Below are positions 23,522 to 33,889 of a stretch of 64,000 nucleotides of DNA, piece by piece. The DNA comes from Gracilaria gracilis (lineage: Eukaryota; Rhodophyta; Florideophyceae; Gracilariales; Gracilariaceae), in assembly GCA_030374805.1 (NCBI GenBank), contig JARGSG010000086.1:62001-126000 (forward strand). Reading direction: 5' to 3'. The number at the start of each line of letters is the position of its first letter. Position 1 is the first letter of the stretch. Both the position numbers and the translations under genes were made by a program. The notes below the pieces were generated by a model, which made no database searches, was not told the origin of the DNA, and saw only the letters and a list, made by a program, of their open reading frames with translations.

Positions 23522-24322
23522 GTTGTCAAATAGACACTAGATATCGAACGAAATAGGAACGGGATAAACGTCCGCCAAACTAGGTACGTCGAAAACATGC
23601 TAAGGGAATACGGACTATCAAACTCCAACCTATCGCGGACTCCATTGCCCTCTCCTAGTGACCTCACAGGTGGAGGTGATGACGAAATGCCACTCTCCAC
23701 CACGCTTCACGGTCGCTACCGAAATATGGAAGGACATTTGATGTACTTGGGAATGTCTTTGGGGGCGGATATAATGTTCGCGGCATCAATGCTAGCGAGA
23801 GGAGTACATGATTCGTGCATGAGGCACGTCGGATACGTGAAGAGAACACTAAGGTACTTGAAGGGTACAATAGGTCTTTGCTTGCTATATCCTGCGCATT
23901 CATCAGCACCAATGGAAGCATATTGTGATGCAAACTGCTCTGGATGCAGAGAAATCAGAAGGTCTAGTACTGGGTTAGTAGTCAAGGTGAACGATGCACC
24001 TGTAACGTGGAACAATAAGAATCAAACACTAATTGCTCTTTCGACAGGGGAAGCAGAATATATCGCACTATCGTACTGCAGAAAGATATTGACGTGGATA
24101 CGTCGACTCTTTTGGGAAGTACGCAACGACAAGGTTCTTGATGGAGAGGAACCAGATATGTACCCTATCTCTATATACACAGAGAGTTCTACCGCACAGT
24201 CCATAGCAAAAAATCCTAAGACGTCAGAAAGGAACAAGCACATTGCTCTCAAATACCAGCATATCAAAGAGCTGGTGAGGTCTAAGGTGGTGAATGTTGA
24301 AGAGATTCACACTGAAGTGTAA

Positions 24323-24642
24323 CCTGCAAATCTGCTTAAAAAGTCTGTAAGACTTGATGGCAACCAAAGGCTGAGACTTTTTTGTGGAATTCTATGCTAG
24401 GACAGTGTCTTTTTCTTTTTCTATACTTATTTTGCTACACTTCATTTTTTAATTTTTGTTTTATTTTGTCTCCGGAGTGCTACTTACGGGATGTTTTCGG
24501 TACCATACCTTTTCCTTAGAGAAGATGATCTTTCCTACTGGGATTTACTGCAGCTCAGGTTTTTCACGGTAGTTACTGTACCTGCTTAGATTAGTCGCAT
24601 CGCCGCAAAGCATGGTTCTCAGAACATGTTCGCGAGGGACGC
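24323..24642 (+). other. Copia-1 3' untranslated region
   Basis: Lies between the RNase H stop and the 3' LTR. It is T-rich near 24400-24480. The sequence just before the LTR (GCGAGGGACGC) is only weakly purine-rich, so the polypurine tract is not clear. Confidence 0.5.
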
Positions 24643-24785
24643 TGTAAGTGACTCAATGACAGCCACCGGTTGGACCCGGGTACAGTGTCCACGAGTTCCA
24701 ACCGTTGTGCACCGTTGTGCAAAGAAATGGCGGCCGGCGTTCCCCACTACTCGACTCACAGAGGAGTCAGGAGGTAATGCTCACA
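24643..24785 (+). repeat. 3' LTR of Copia-1 (143 bp)
   Basis: Starts TGTAAGTGACTCAATGACAG and ends GTAATGCTCACA. Compared with the 5' LTR it has a tandem 10-bp duplication (CCGTTGTGCA repeated near 24705-24724) and many scattered substitutions, so the insertion is old. Confidence 0.8.
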
Positions 24786-26493
24786 CTTAGTGGGCTAAAA
24801 TTTGGAAATTAAAAGAATTTGCACCGCTGGTACACTTGTTCAAACCACTGTACAGTCATCGGGATGTCATCACGTACGTGGACACGTGTGTTTCCTTCCC
24901 TGGTAAAGCAATTGACCGCCTGCCGGACGCTTCGGTCGGCACCAGTCATCGTTCACGATCACACAACGTTAAGAGCAGCGTCAATATGGTATGGTGATGG
25001 TGAGGGAGTATGTGATACGCGTGCACAGAGGAGTACAGACGTCGACTCTGTCGCTTGGCAGGGAAGTAGAAGGGACAAAAGTGATCTCTCCCGTCTAACC
25101 TTTCGCCCTTCTCAGAGGGTTCAGGCAAGCTCTGGTTTATTTGGGCCTCTCAGTCTCCGTCCAGCGCAGCGCCGCGATGTCTCCGTCGACCGAGCTGCCC
25201 GAGAGCGGTGGAAGCAGCGTGGCTAACGAGAGAAGCGCGTACGTGCGAGACAATGGGGTCTATCACACTCACCCCCTCGTTCCAGGCGGTACGTAGACGT
25301 CACAATGTACCAAGGAGCGAGAATGACAGAAACTGGAGGAGAGCGATGGTGTCCTGTTGTAGAGAGTAGATCGAACAACCAGCAGAATTCGAAACACGAC
25401 AATGGGCTATTGCGCAGGCTTCCACGGCGGCAGTAAAGTAGAAAACCGATTCCAGCATCATGCGCAAAAGCCAGAGGCAGCTTCAAACGTAGACATAGAG
25501 CGTATATGCCATACGGGCATCAACGCGTGGAGAATATGATGCGAACTCTCACAGACACCGCGGACGCACACGAATAAGCGTAACAGCCAGGTAGGACAGG
25601 TGGCACGGCGCGTCCGAAACCGGTAGTTATAAAAGCACTGAAAGCCACGCTGGTGGTACGAAATGACAGCGGCTGGCGGCGGTCGACGATTTCGAACTGC
25701 AGCAGGTGTCTTGGACACGGACCCCCAGTACCGGAAAGCAGGTCGCGGTCCAGCCGCTTCCTAGCTTTTCCACGCGGTAACGCTAAGCGCGTCTGGGGGT
25801 CGTTCGCGGTTACATCGCTATACCGCGTTCATGGACACCTTTTCCCAAGCGCCGAGGGGCGAAAGTACCCGACATCTATATGTGGGGCCCAGCGCGACTT
25901 CTTCGAAGGGGTGTAGTGGAGGGGCACCCTCGGTCGCAAAGCTGAAACAAGGAATACGCCCAATATCAGCAGCCAACGAACGCCCGTGGCGTAAAAAATC
26001 GAATGATGATAAGGCGAAACGAAGTAAGAAAGGCTGATATGAGTAGGGTGAAAAAGACGCGTTTGGTGCGCCTTGCTGAGAAGACAGTATCTGCGAGCGG
26101 GTTGAGTGGAAAAAGACAGCGTGCATTGCCATGCGGCACGAAGATCAAAAAGGCCGCGAATCCTGGCCAAGCAACGACGCGAAGATATCCGACGCGGCGA
26201 CGGCGGACGCTATTTTCATCGTCGCTATTGACGGGCTGCCACATAATGATCTGGCCACAGATGTCCCTGGCGGCAATACGCAAGCGGAAATACCAGAGTG
26301 AGCTTTCGAACATGTCGTCGGTAGCACGCGCGTCACCAATAATGGTACTGAGATGTACTGCGTAGAACACCAATCTGCTGGAGAGCGGGAGTTCTAGCCG
26401 GAAGGGTGCTTGAGGTTGATTGAAAGGACACTTTTCAACTGGTTCCAGAGAACGCCCGGAGTTGAGTCCACAGACCATGTCGCTTGGCGATAT
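24786..26493. other. About 1.7 kb without a recognised gene
   Basis: Several overlapping open frames on both strands, none longer than about 210 codons and none with recognisable motifs. Composition is GC-moderate. The 25980-26365 plus frame is rich in Arg and Lys and looks like a by-product. Confidence 0.4.
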
Positions 26494-27070
26494 AGTCTGT
26501 ACGAAGAGATGAGGGTGTCGCTGTGTGGTCGGCCGATTACTTAATATTTGTGGACAAGGATTGTTTACTGCCCGGCCATAAGGAACTTCGACAGTATACA
26601 GGACAGGCATATTACGCGCAAAATCATGACGAACCCCACTGGGGCTGGGGCCGGGGCAGAGTGGCGCTCAATAGCATCGCCTTTCCGGGTTTGGCAGCCA
26701 CCCTGATGCATCAGTATATCTGGCAAGGGCGATTATACTGCGATGTACAGCGGGTGGGTAACCGGATTTCTTTGATTCCACGAGACACCTTCTCCGCAAT
26801 CGACGCCTTAGACCGGTATTGTCTTACCCATCCCAAAAAATCGGTTCGAGTGTCACGTCCCAGTAGCTGACCGCACTATCCAGAAACAAGGCGACATAGG
26901 TTACCAGCCGAGCACATGCTGGTGTGCAACACTGATCATTTCTGCGTTCAAGCCTCATTAATCAAAGCCACAGAACGTATCACCGGGAAGCGATATACCA
27001 CACATACACACCTGTCTGCAGAAATGCCGGCATTGACGAACTTGACCGACGCAAGCAGATGGTTATAGAC
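26494..27070 (+). pseudogene. Open fragments of bacterial appearance; function unknown
   Basis: A plus frame open from a stop near 26490 to 26870 encodes ADYLIFVDKDCLLPGHKELR and HWGWGRGRVALNSIAFPGL; no ATG lies at its head. A second frame around 26910-27065 encodes HMLVCNTDHFCVQASLIKAT. The absence of transposon motifs, the amino-acid make-up and the codon style differ from the neighbouring elements and look bacterial, but I recognise no family. It could be a transferred fragment, an assembly contaminant or chance. Confidence 0.25.
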
Positions 27071-27360
27071 CAAAGCCGGCGCGCTGAACTTGAATTACGT
27101 TAAGCTCACCGGGAAAAAACGGACTGTTCAAAATGGATCGCTCAGCAAACTGAGAGAGTTTATATACTGAGGTTAAGTGCAAGAAATCCCGACCATATGA
27201 TATGCGTTGATGCCTTCAAATCCAAGGTGCTTGACATGTTTGAGCCATGCCCCATGATAATTTCTTACGACTCAGTACTAACTTGTCTCGGTAGAGCTTA
27301 TGAAGATCTTAGATTGATGGAACTTCGAAGACTCCTTTGGCACAGGAAGACGCTAACGTC
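27071..27360. other. Interval before Copia-2; short unassigned plus frame
   Basis: A 65-codon plus frame (about 27168-27363) reads LSARNPDHMICVDAFKSKVL onward and overlaps the 3' end of the Copia-2 pol on the other strand. I do not recognise it. No LTR matching the far side of Copia-2 was found here. Confidence 0.25.
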
Positions 27361-30300
27361 TTAGTTCTCGGTAACTCTTTTGGCCTCTCGGAGAATATCG
27401 TCGCTGAGTATTCCGGTCATCATAACTTTGTTTAGGCGCCGAAAGATCACCAAGCTCCTTTTTGTTAAGGAATCGGCAAGAGTTTTCACCCCTGGTATCC
27501 ATTGGAGAACCGGAATCTCTCCGGTCCTAAAAGAGTCGCGAAGACGGGTGACTGTAGGGCGGAGGCGATAATCCTTGCCTTCGTGGAGGGTTGTGATTGT
27601 TGAATACAAACCATCGGAATCCACAGTCAGTACGAACAGTAAATCGACCGGAGATCCGTAAAAGTATTTGATGCAAGATAAAATTAGAGATCCACGATTG
27701 GCTGAGAGACCAGGAGTTAGTATTTCTGCCCCAATCGAGCTCAATGAGATATGAGCTTGCTTAGAACTCGAGCAGCCTAATACGGGAAATACCGATTCTG
27801 CTTCTCCCCCCAGACACGAACAACCCAGATACATAGCCAGACTGGCCATACGAAGCCTTGCCTTGGCTGGCATCGGAGAAAGCCAAGTAGCGCGGGGTAT
27901 CGATGAGCGATTCTGGGCCCGGGTAATGGAGCTGCGGTGTGAGGGACTGTAGTTTACGTAACACCTGGTTGGCTAGGATTAAGTCATAGACGAGGAGTTT
28001 TGCATTTCGTTGCTGCAAATAGCTCGCCGCAAAGAAAGCCTGTGGAAGAGTCCCGTTGCCAAGAAAGTCCAAGGATCAAGTGAGTGCAAAAAAGGCTGAA
28101 AGTTTTGTATCCGTACAGGAGGAATCAAATGACTTCCAACGCTGGCGTATTATCTCAAGCTTCTTGATACCATCCATGTATTTGTGCATGTTCAGGGTGA
28201 TTGAGCCATTCTCATGGCGAACGATGCGAAGTCGGTTGAAAATCAGCTCCGAAGAGGTGTCAAACTTCCCAACCGTGAGTCGCTGAACAATTTGCCGATA
28301 GAAGTGGTCGAGGTCAGCTTGTGAACTGGCAAGGAGCATATCGTCCACAACCTTAGCCAAAATGATTCGAATTGAACCGTCATCACCTCTGACTGCGAGT
28401 AGTTGAAGGAGGCCTGGAACTGGCTCGATATGTTTCTCGAACATCCATTTATCAATTGCGAGCTGCCAAAGGCGACCGGACTCAACGAGTCCGTACGTAG
28501 GAGCCTAGAGTTTCCATACATACCCAGGCCTGACCCATCCTTTTGGTGAGACCATGAAGATGTCTCCATTAGGTACCGCCCTGGATGTAGGCACCTTTGC
28601 TATCCAAGGTGGCCTGTGGAAGGCCGATTGTAGCCGCTATCGAAAGAACAACCCGGATCACCAGAAATTGGGCTGAGGAGGAGTTCTTACGAATGCCGTC
28701 CTTCTCCTTGTCTCTATTCCCATGAGGGACTAAGCGACATTTCAAGCGAGGAGCATCATGTTCACCATCGTCTTTGATGTGGAAGAACTGATGGAATGTG
28801 ACGATGTTCGCATACCATGAAATTTTGGAACGGTGGACTTCTTCATAGCGTCCTTAATACATTGACTTCTCTTTCTCAATGGATTTGTCCACGATCCAAC
28901 GCCGAAGAAATTGAGTACGAAACTCAGAGAAGTGCTCTTTGCCAACAATTCGATGCGCTAGCTGGAAAATTTGTTGTTCGGAGGACTGCAGCTGCACGGT
29001 GGAAGGTACGGGCGCGACTGAAGTAGAGTTGATATCCTTTTCCGAACGAAGGAGATCATACGAAGACTCGATGTCGCAAAAGGGATGATTTACTACAGTG
29101 GGTTTCTTCCCTTCGGAGAAGGATCGCACGTTTGGATGTCAAGACCACAGTGGAGCTTCATCGTTAAACAGGAAATCCAACATACTTTTGCGCGTAGCGT
29201 TATCATGTTGATCTGCTGGCGGGTTCATAGGTTTTGGGGTAGAATATCCATCATCAGCTTCAACGATCCCGTGAGTGAGAGGTGAGCTGGAGTCCAATTG
29301 TTCCAGCTCCAACAGAACTGCGGACTTGGGGACGAGATGGGCGTCCTCGTACGCTGCACGAATACTCGGTCCATGATGGAGTTTGTTGGAAGAAAGCAGG
29401 ATCGAATGCTCTTGTGCCTACCGGACGTATCCTAACTTCCAAGTTCCAAAACTTTGGGCCTCTCGTGAAGTAGTATACAGAAGTATGCTTCAGAAGCTGC
29501 GGATGAGGTAGCACTTGAGGGCTACGAGTCCTAAGCAACTTCTGAATAGCCTGCCGAGCGTCCTGTGCATGATAAGCATCGACAAGTTCTTCATTAAAGG
29601 AAGATTGAGAGAGCCCCATCCGACTTGGATTGTATCCACGAACCAATTCAAAGCTACTCATCAATCGTTCACTGTACATCACGTTGCTGAGGAATGTGGC
29701 ACTGGGAAGAATTTCAGTATAAGAAAATTCCGTACTGCGTGTCGCCGAGAAAGAAGTTCGCATCTTGGAGAAGTCGGATGGCAATCAGCCTTACGATTGC
29801 GTTCTTAGACCCCACAACGCCAATCTTATTGTGCCCCCGAGTTGGTCTTGGCTCAAAAGATATGTAACGTGCGTTGAGAAACTCCTTGAACGTGCCTTTG
29901 CCGAACTCTTGGGCACCCGATACTGACCCAGGTGGGCCATAGATATTTACCCAATGTTGTTCGAAAGCAGATTTCACTGCATCCAACTCCCTCGACTCTA
30001 GCATAGCCGTAACAGAATATTCTGAGGCAAGATCAACCATGTGCAGGATAGGAAGATTATCCATTTCGGAGATGAACAAGAAGTCCATCTGCACATGCTT
30101 GTTAAACGGCACGAGGAGTTGGCGGAAGGAATTTTTCTTTGAAGAAGAGGGCCGACCTGTTGGCGCACAAGTAGTGCACTCTTCAAGACTCCCTATAGGG
30201 CATGTTTTAGAACAGCAGTCAACACGTTCGCGAGGTGACATATTTCCTTCATGTCCTCAAGGGGCAAGTGTGTACATCCATGAATTTTCGTTGCAAAACG

Positions 30301-30870
30301 GCGGCATATCTTGTGGTCAGCGTACTTTTTCTTGAGTGAATCAGTAGACGCACGAATACGCAGACAGCGGTACCTAGCAAAGTAGTACACATTCGAATCA
30401 ACTGTGCTTAGGACAACTAAGAGCCTTGTCCAAACCGTGTCGGGCGGGTCTCCGGGGAACCTGGAAGAATATATCTGAAGTTTTAGATCCGATTGTGACA
30501 TGGTACGATCCGAGAGAACCAGCATGTTCTCCTTATCAAGTAAGTTTCCTTGGTGAAGAATGTGGTTGCCAAGCAGCAACGGCCCTTCACCGTCTACCAT
30601 GTAGAACGCTATAGAAGCCTTCAGAGAATTTGCATCCGTTATAAGAAGATCTCAAATTGCAAAGACAAGCCTGGAGTAGTCGCAGTTTGTCCAGTGACCG
30701 TGGTAAAATGGTTCGCAATCTAGGGGAGAAAGTTGAAAAGAGGGTTCGAGCGCCGATGTTATCCTGGCCGCCGATTGCACGCCACCCACGTTGCGAGGAC
30801 AACCAAGGTCAAGGATTGGATTCAAGTCGTTCCCGTCGTCTCGCGAATTTGGGGCTTCACTCCTTGAAAT
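27361..30870 (-). pseudogene. pol: pol of Copia-2, disrupted
   Basis: In order: a protease-like ILDLGCPRNVGG (near 30780) where LD(T/S)GC is usual; an integrase zinc region (IHGCTHLPLEDM, then ECTTC); and an integrase core (VQMDFLFISEMDNL) at 29714-30241. The second and third catalytic positions read SVSGAQEF and IGVVGSKNA, so the expected Asp and Glu are both Gly. RT contains KCRLVPHGNRDKEKDGI (near 28720) and VVDDMLLASS (near 28345). RNase H has AFSDASQGKASYGQSGY (27761-28072) and ends WIPGVKTLADSLTKRS before 27361. Frames change at least five times. Confidence 0.8.
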
Positions 30871-32106
30871 CAAGCTTGACTGTCTTTCGAAGTTGTGGAG
30901 CCTGTGCGAAAAAAAGAGTTATTCGACTTACTTTTATGCGAAATCTCCTTCTCTAGGCGGACCATCTTCTCCAGAAATGTTTCCCCACCGTCATATGGGC
31001 ATTGCTTAGAATTCCTGTAGTGGGTTTTAGAACCACAGTCGAAGCAAAACCCAACGCGTTTCATGGAGGGCTTTGCAGAAGATGCGGAGCCATTGTCGTC
31101 CTTTCTGTTGGAGGAACCGGAAGACGAATGCTTCCTCTTTCTTCCTCTCTTGCTATTGGAGTCGAAAGCTCCTGGTTCACTAGAAGGTGTATCACCATGA
31201 GGCTAAACTCCACACGACAGCAGGGCTTTCGGCATCCTTTGCTGTACGATGGATTCGACATCTGTGCGTGAAATTTCACCAGATGTCTCTGCTTCGTCGC
31301 GGATGAAAGCAAGTATATCATAGAAAGAGCGTCCTCAAGGTGCAGAACCACCAGGGGTGTTGAACGCTTTGCAATCGTCTTTATATTTGCTGGCTTGCTG
31401 TCTCCTTTACGATATGGAATAGGAGGAACCTGAAGTGCTAAAGTCCCTGAAATCTGCTTGATATCTCGGCGATAATCTTGAAAGAGATTCTTCAGAGGTT
31501 CATAGGTCTCCAGTAGCTCCCTGTCTTCCAAAGTTGGGACCAGAGCGTCCCACCGTTCAATACACTTGTCGATTGCAGCGAAGGGAACAAGAGAGCCATC
31601 AATCAAAACCCGACCTTGAGCAGCCATGGACTGAACTTGTGCGAGAAGTTGCAGCACAGCATTATGCAACGTATTCTCTGGAAGATTTGCATTATTGATG
31701 AGAGTATTAGCCAATAATTCACCAATATTCGTAGAGGGCTCAAACCCTGCATGAATGAGATATCGCGAAGCAAGCCCTCGAAAGCGGTCAACAAAGGCCA
31801 CCAAGTCTTCTGATTTCTTACGGCGCCAGGTAGATACCTTGTTGAACAACGAAATTAGACGTTCACCATTGCAATAGGTGGATCTACTGCAACGAGGTCA
31901 ACTAGTTCTTGGAAAGCCTTAATTTCATCATCCCGACGGAAGTCAATTCGGCCTTTGGTAATGGTTCTTGCATGACTTGGATGACCCACGGAAAACCTAC
32001 GAAAGACGCTCATTAGCGATCCTGATGCGTCCCCTTTCATCACCGCTGTACAGCCCAGTATCACAAACCCAGAGTGACGGGGCAAGGTTGATTGGCGAAC
32101 CTTCAC
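30870..32106 (-). pseudogene. gag: gag of Copia-2, disrupted
   Basis: The N-terminal block 31855-32106 (FRRDDEIKAFQELVDLVAVD) is followed after a stop and small shift by 31061-31849, with STWRRKKSEDLVAFVDRFRG and ASRYLIHAGFEP. A third block at 30870-31064 has a zinc-knuckle-like CFDCGSKTHYRNSKQC (C-x2-C-x4-H-x6-C). The order helix-rich capsid then knuckle is typical of Copia gag. It is not functional because of at least two frame breaks. Confidence 0.7.
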
Positions 32107-32721
32107 TACATCCTATTGGAGAGAACGTGGTCGGAGCGTGAACAGTAGTCACCATAAGCAAGCACGACTCCAAACACGCTCGCCATGGCTTTCTATTGTT
32201 GCAAAATTACGTAAGTTATTCCTACGGACGCCGTAGTACAGAATTACGGACAGCTGATGCGTGACTTTCATGTCCGTTGCGAAGCCCAACAAAAAACTAC
32301 GGGACCGAGTGCCAGAAGAAAAGCGTACACAATTCCCAACGCAATAAAACGAACTTTCGTCCAACAAATGTCGTTGCTAAACTCAGAAAAAGAGGCCCAT
32401 ACGTGATGCAAGTTCCAAAACAGGTACCAGTAGAAGTAACGCAAATCAGTAGCTTTGGCCGCACCGACATTAGTGAGTGCTCTGGCTATCGACGTCAAAT
32501 GACGGAGAAGATGGAACCAAGAGGACGGTGCGAGTCACAAGCTCCAAGAAAACCGTGCGTACAAAAGGCACAGAGCCTCCGACCAGAGGGCAAGGTACAA
32601 TCATTGCTATGCTGAGTGATGGCCACGAACAACAAGATTATTGTGCGAGATTGAGAGATGAATTGTTCGATCATACTACTTGACCAAAAACTTCTGTGGT
32701 TTCCTTCTCAATGTTCGATTC
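32107..32721. other. Interval between Copia-2 and the DIRS-like element
   Basis: A plus frame 32277-32615 (112 codons, basic) is open but has no recognisable motif. Nothing else is supported. Confidence 0.35.
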
Positions 32722-33088
32722 ATCAACCTGTCACGGCGTGTATAGAAATGAAGGATCTACCACATAAAAAACCAAGCAGTGCAGCCGTTTCGCCAGACGG
32801 CCGAGCGTACCAACATGCGAAACTGTCTTTGCTGTCCTGGCCAGCCGTCGCTTGGAGTGACTGAGTGCAAGTGTCTAGACTTTTCTTGCCAGCTGTGGCA
32901 GAGAGAGGCCGAACGGAACTATCACCGCTCTTCTGGTCAGCTGCGGCAGAGAGTGGTTGAGCCCAGTTTGCGAGCTGTCTTGCACGCTTTCTTCGATCAT
33001 CAGGCGTTCACACTATGAAAGCATTATTGAAGGAGAACCCAGCCTGTCACAGCAAGCATATTTCTCTCTTTCCCTCTGTCCGTTTCTC
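32722..33088 (+). repeat. DIRS-like terminal repeat, copy 1 (partial)
   Basis: Starts ATCAACCTGTCACGG and aligns with 36850-37370 until CCGTTTCTC, where it diverges, so it lacks the last 150 bp or so of the full repeat. It includes the same degenerate tandem of a roughly 48-bp unit with the core CAGCTGTGGCAGAGAG. Confidence 0.85.
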
Positions 33089-33456
33089 AGGAAACTTCTC
33101 CCCAGCCAGAGCGGAGATATCTTCAACGTGAACGCGACCAAAGCGCACTTTTCATGACCGACACCCCCCCTCCCCCTCCAATGAAGGATACCGAAAACAG
33201 GTCTTTCAAGGACTTTTTGGCAGTGTGGAATTCTGCCGAACCTGACCACAAGTAATTGAGGTCTACAGCGAAGGAAGTGGCGGGCGACAAATTCGAAGGC
33301 CGTGCAACTATGTTCCAGAGAGGCGACCATGTACCCATAAACCATTTCGGGTGCTTCAAGCCAACTCTAACGGCGTTTGTTACCGACCTTGGGAACCGCG
33401 ACTAACGGTCTGGAAAGGAATGAGGGTACGTTAATGCTATAGGAGTTTGGATTGAA

Positions 33457-33738
33457 TTGGCCCTAGCGGCATTACCGCTTGCTCGGGACGAAGCATCGCA
33501 CTCCCATGAGTGCTCCCGTTACATCATGTTGTGTGAGAACGCTATGGAAGGCAGCCTGGAAGTGGCTACCATGCGCGGCCAGTACTTCAAGGACATAACG
33601 GAGCAAGAAATAAAGGTGGCCAGACAAATGGCTTTCCTTGTGGAACAAGGACACGACGCTGTCTACTCTGGCCTACCATACTACCAGAGAGGCACTTACG
33701 TCTCGATTGGAGATCAAGCCAGCGAAAGAGCTCGCTAA
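33457..33738 (+). pseudogene. Possible gag-position frame of the DIRS-like element
   Basis: About 94 open codons without a convincing ATG at the head, with internal YIMLCENAMEGSLEVATMRG. It lies between the left repeat and the RT, where DIRS-like elements carry a gag-like gene. No motif is diagnostic, so the assignment rests on position. Confidence 0.3.
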
Positions 33739-33889
33739 GATTCGTCTCTCGAAGGTATCCAAATGATCCAAAGATGTAGCCACGAAGAGCAGTGGCCATT
33801 CGAGGAAATGACACTTTGATATCAACAAGCCGCCAAAGCGGTTGGTGGGGAACGTCCACTCTGGCGGCGGACGTCGCTGAGAGAAGAAT

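Larger units (their letters stand above)
22498..23537. mobile_element. MITE with twin-palindrome inverted ends, inserted in Copia-1 RT
   Basis: The inverted ends start GTGTCTAT and end ATAGACAC, and about 20 bp inside each end lie two tandem near-identical 18-bp palindromes. The element sits between TA dinucleotides (22496-22497 and 23538-23539). Because CTAG is present on both sides, the duplication could equally be read as CTAG. The body is AT-rich and has no protein of note. Excision with one duplication removed rejoins the Copia frame as FIRL-DIERN. It is non-autonomous; TA duplication would fit a Tc1/mariner/pogo-type transposase. Confidence 0.85.
20202..24322 (+). pseudogene. pol: pol of Copia-1, disrupted and split by a MITE
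   Basis: Protease has WFDSGATHVF at about 20375-20405. Integrase begins with WHDKIGHP (near 20770). Its core shows LTHTDFTGPV (near 20960), SRSDEF (near 21180) and SNGVAEKII (near 21250), matching the D, D and E positions, but in several frames. The RT block 22108-22495 has MDIRNAYLYGDLEETI and VVVIDDILVLS; the DD pair is kept, although the usual Y of YVDD is V. RNase H (23538-24322) resumes beyond the MITE with RYVENMLREYGL, YCDANCSG, SRTPLP and ALSTGEAEYIAL, and ends HTEV. Removing the MITE restores the frame across the insertion site. Confidence 0.85.
17883..24785 (+). mobile_element. Ty1/Copia retrotransposon Copia-1 with short LTRs, interrupted by a MITE
   Basis: Two direct repeats (17883-18015 and 24643-24785) with TG/CA ends enclose gag, protease, integrase, RT and RNase H in Copia order on the plus strand. 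TGGTGGCAG follows the left LTR directly, in the primer-binding-site position. The left flank is CTACG and the right flank CTTAG, so a clean target duplication is not seen. Coding frames carry several stops, and a 1,040-bp MITE splits RT from RNase H. The element is old; its LTRs differ by a 10-bp duplication and many substitutions. Confidence 0.85.
27361..32106 (-). mobile_element. Copia-like retrotransposon Copia-2, degenerate, LTRs not found
   Basis: On the minus strand the order is gag (30870-32106), protease, integrase, RT and RNase H (27361-about 30870), i.e. Copia order, but the proteins are far from Copia-1. All genes carry stops and frameshifts. I could not find matching direct repeats at 27070-27360 and 32107-32720, so the ends are either diverged or lost. 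Confidence 0.78.

Noticed and set aside
25966-26610. A 214-codon minus-strand frame as a gene
   Set aside because: It has no motif, overlaps an equally open plus frame, and starts without a convincing context.
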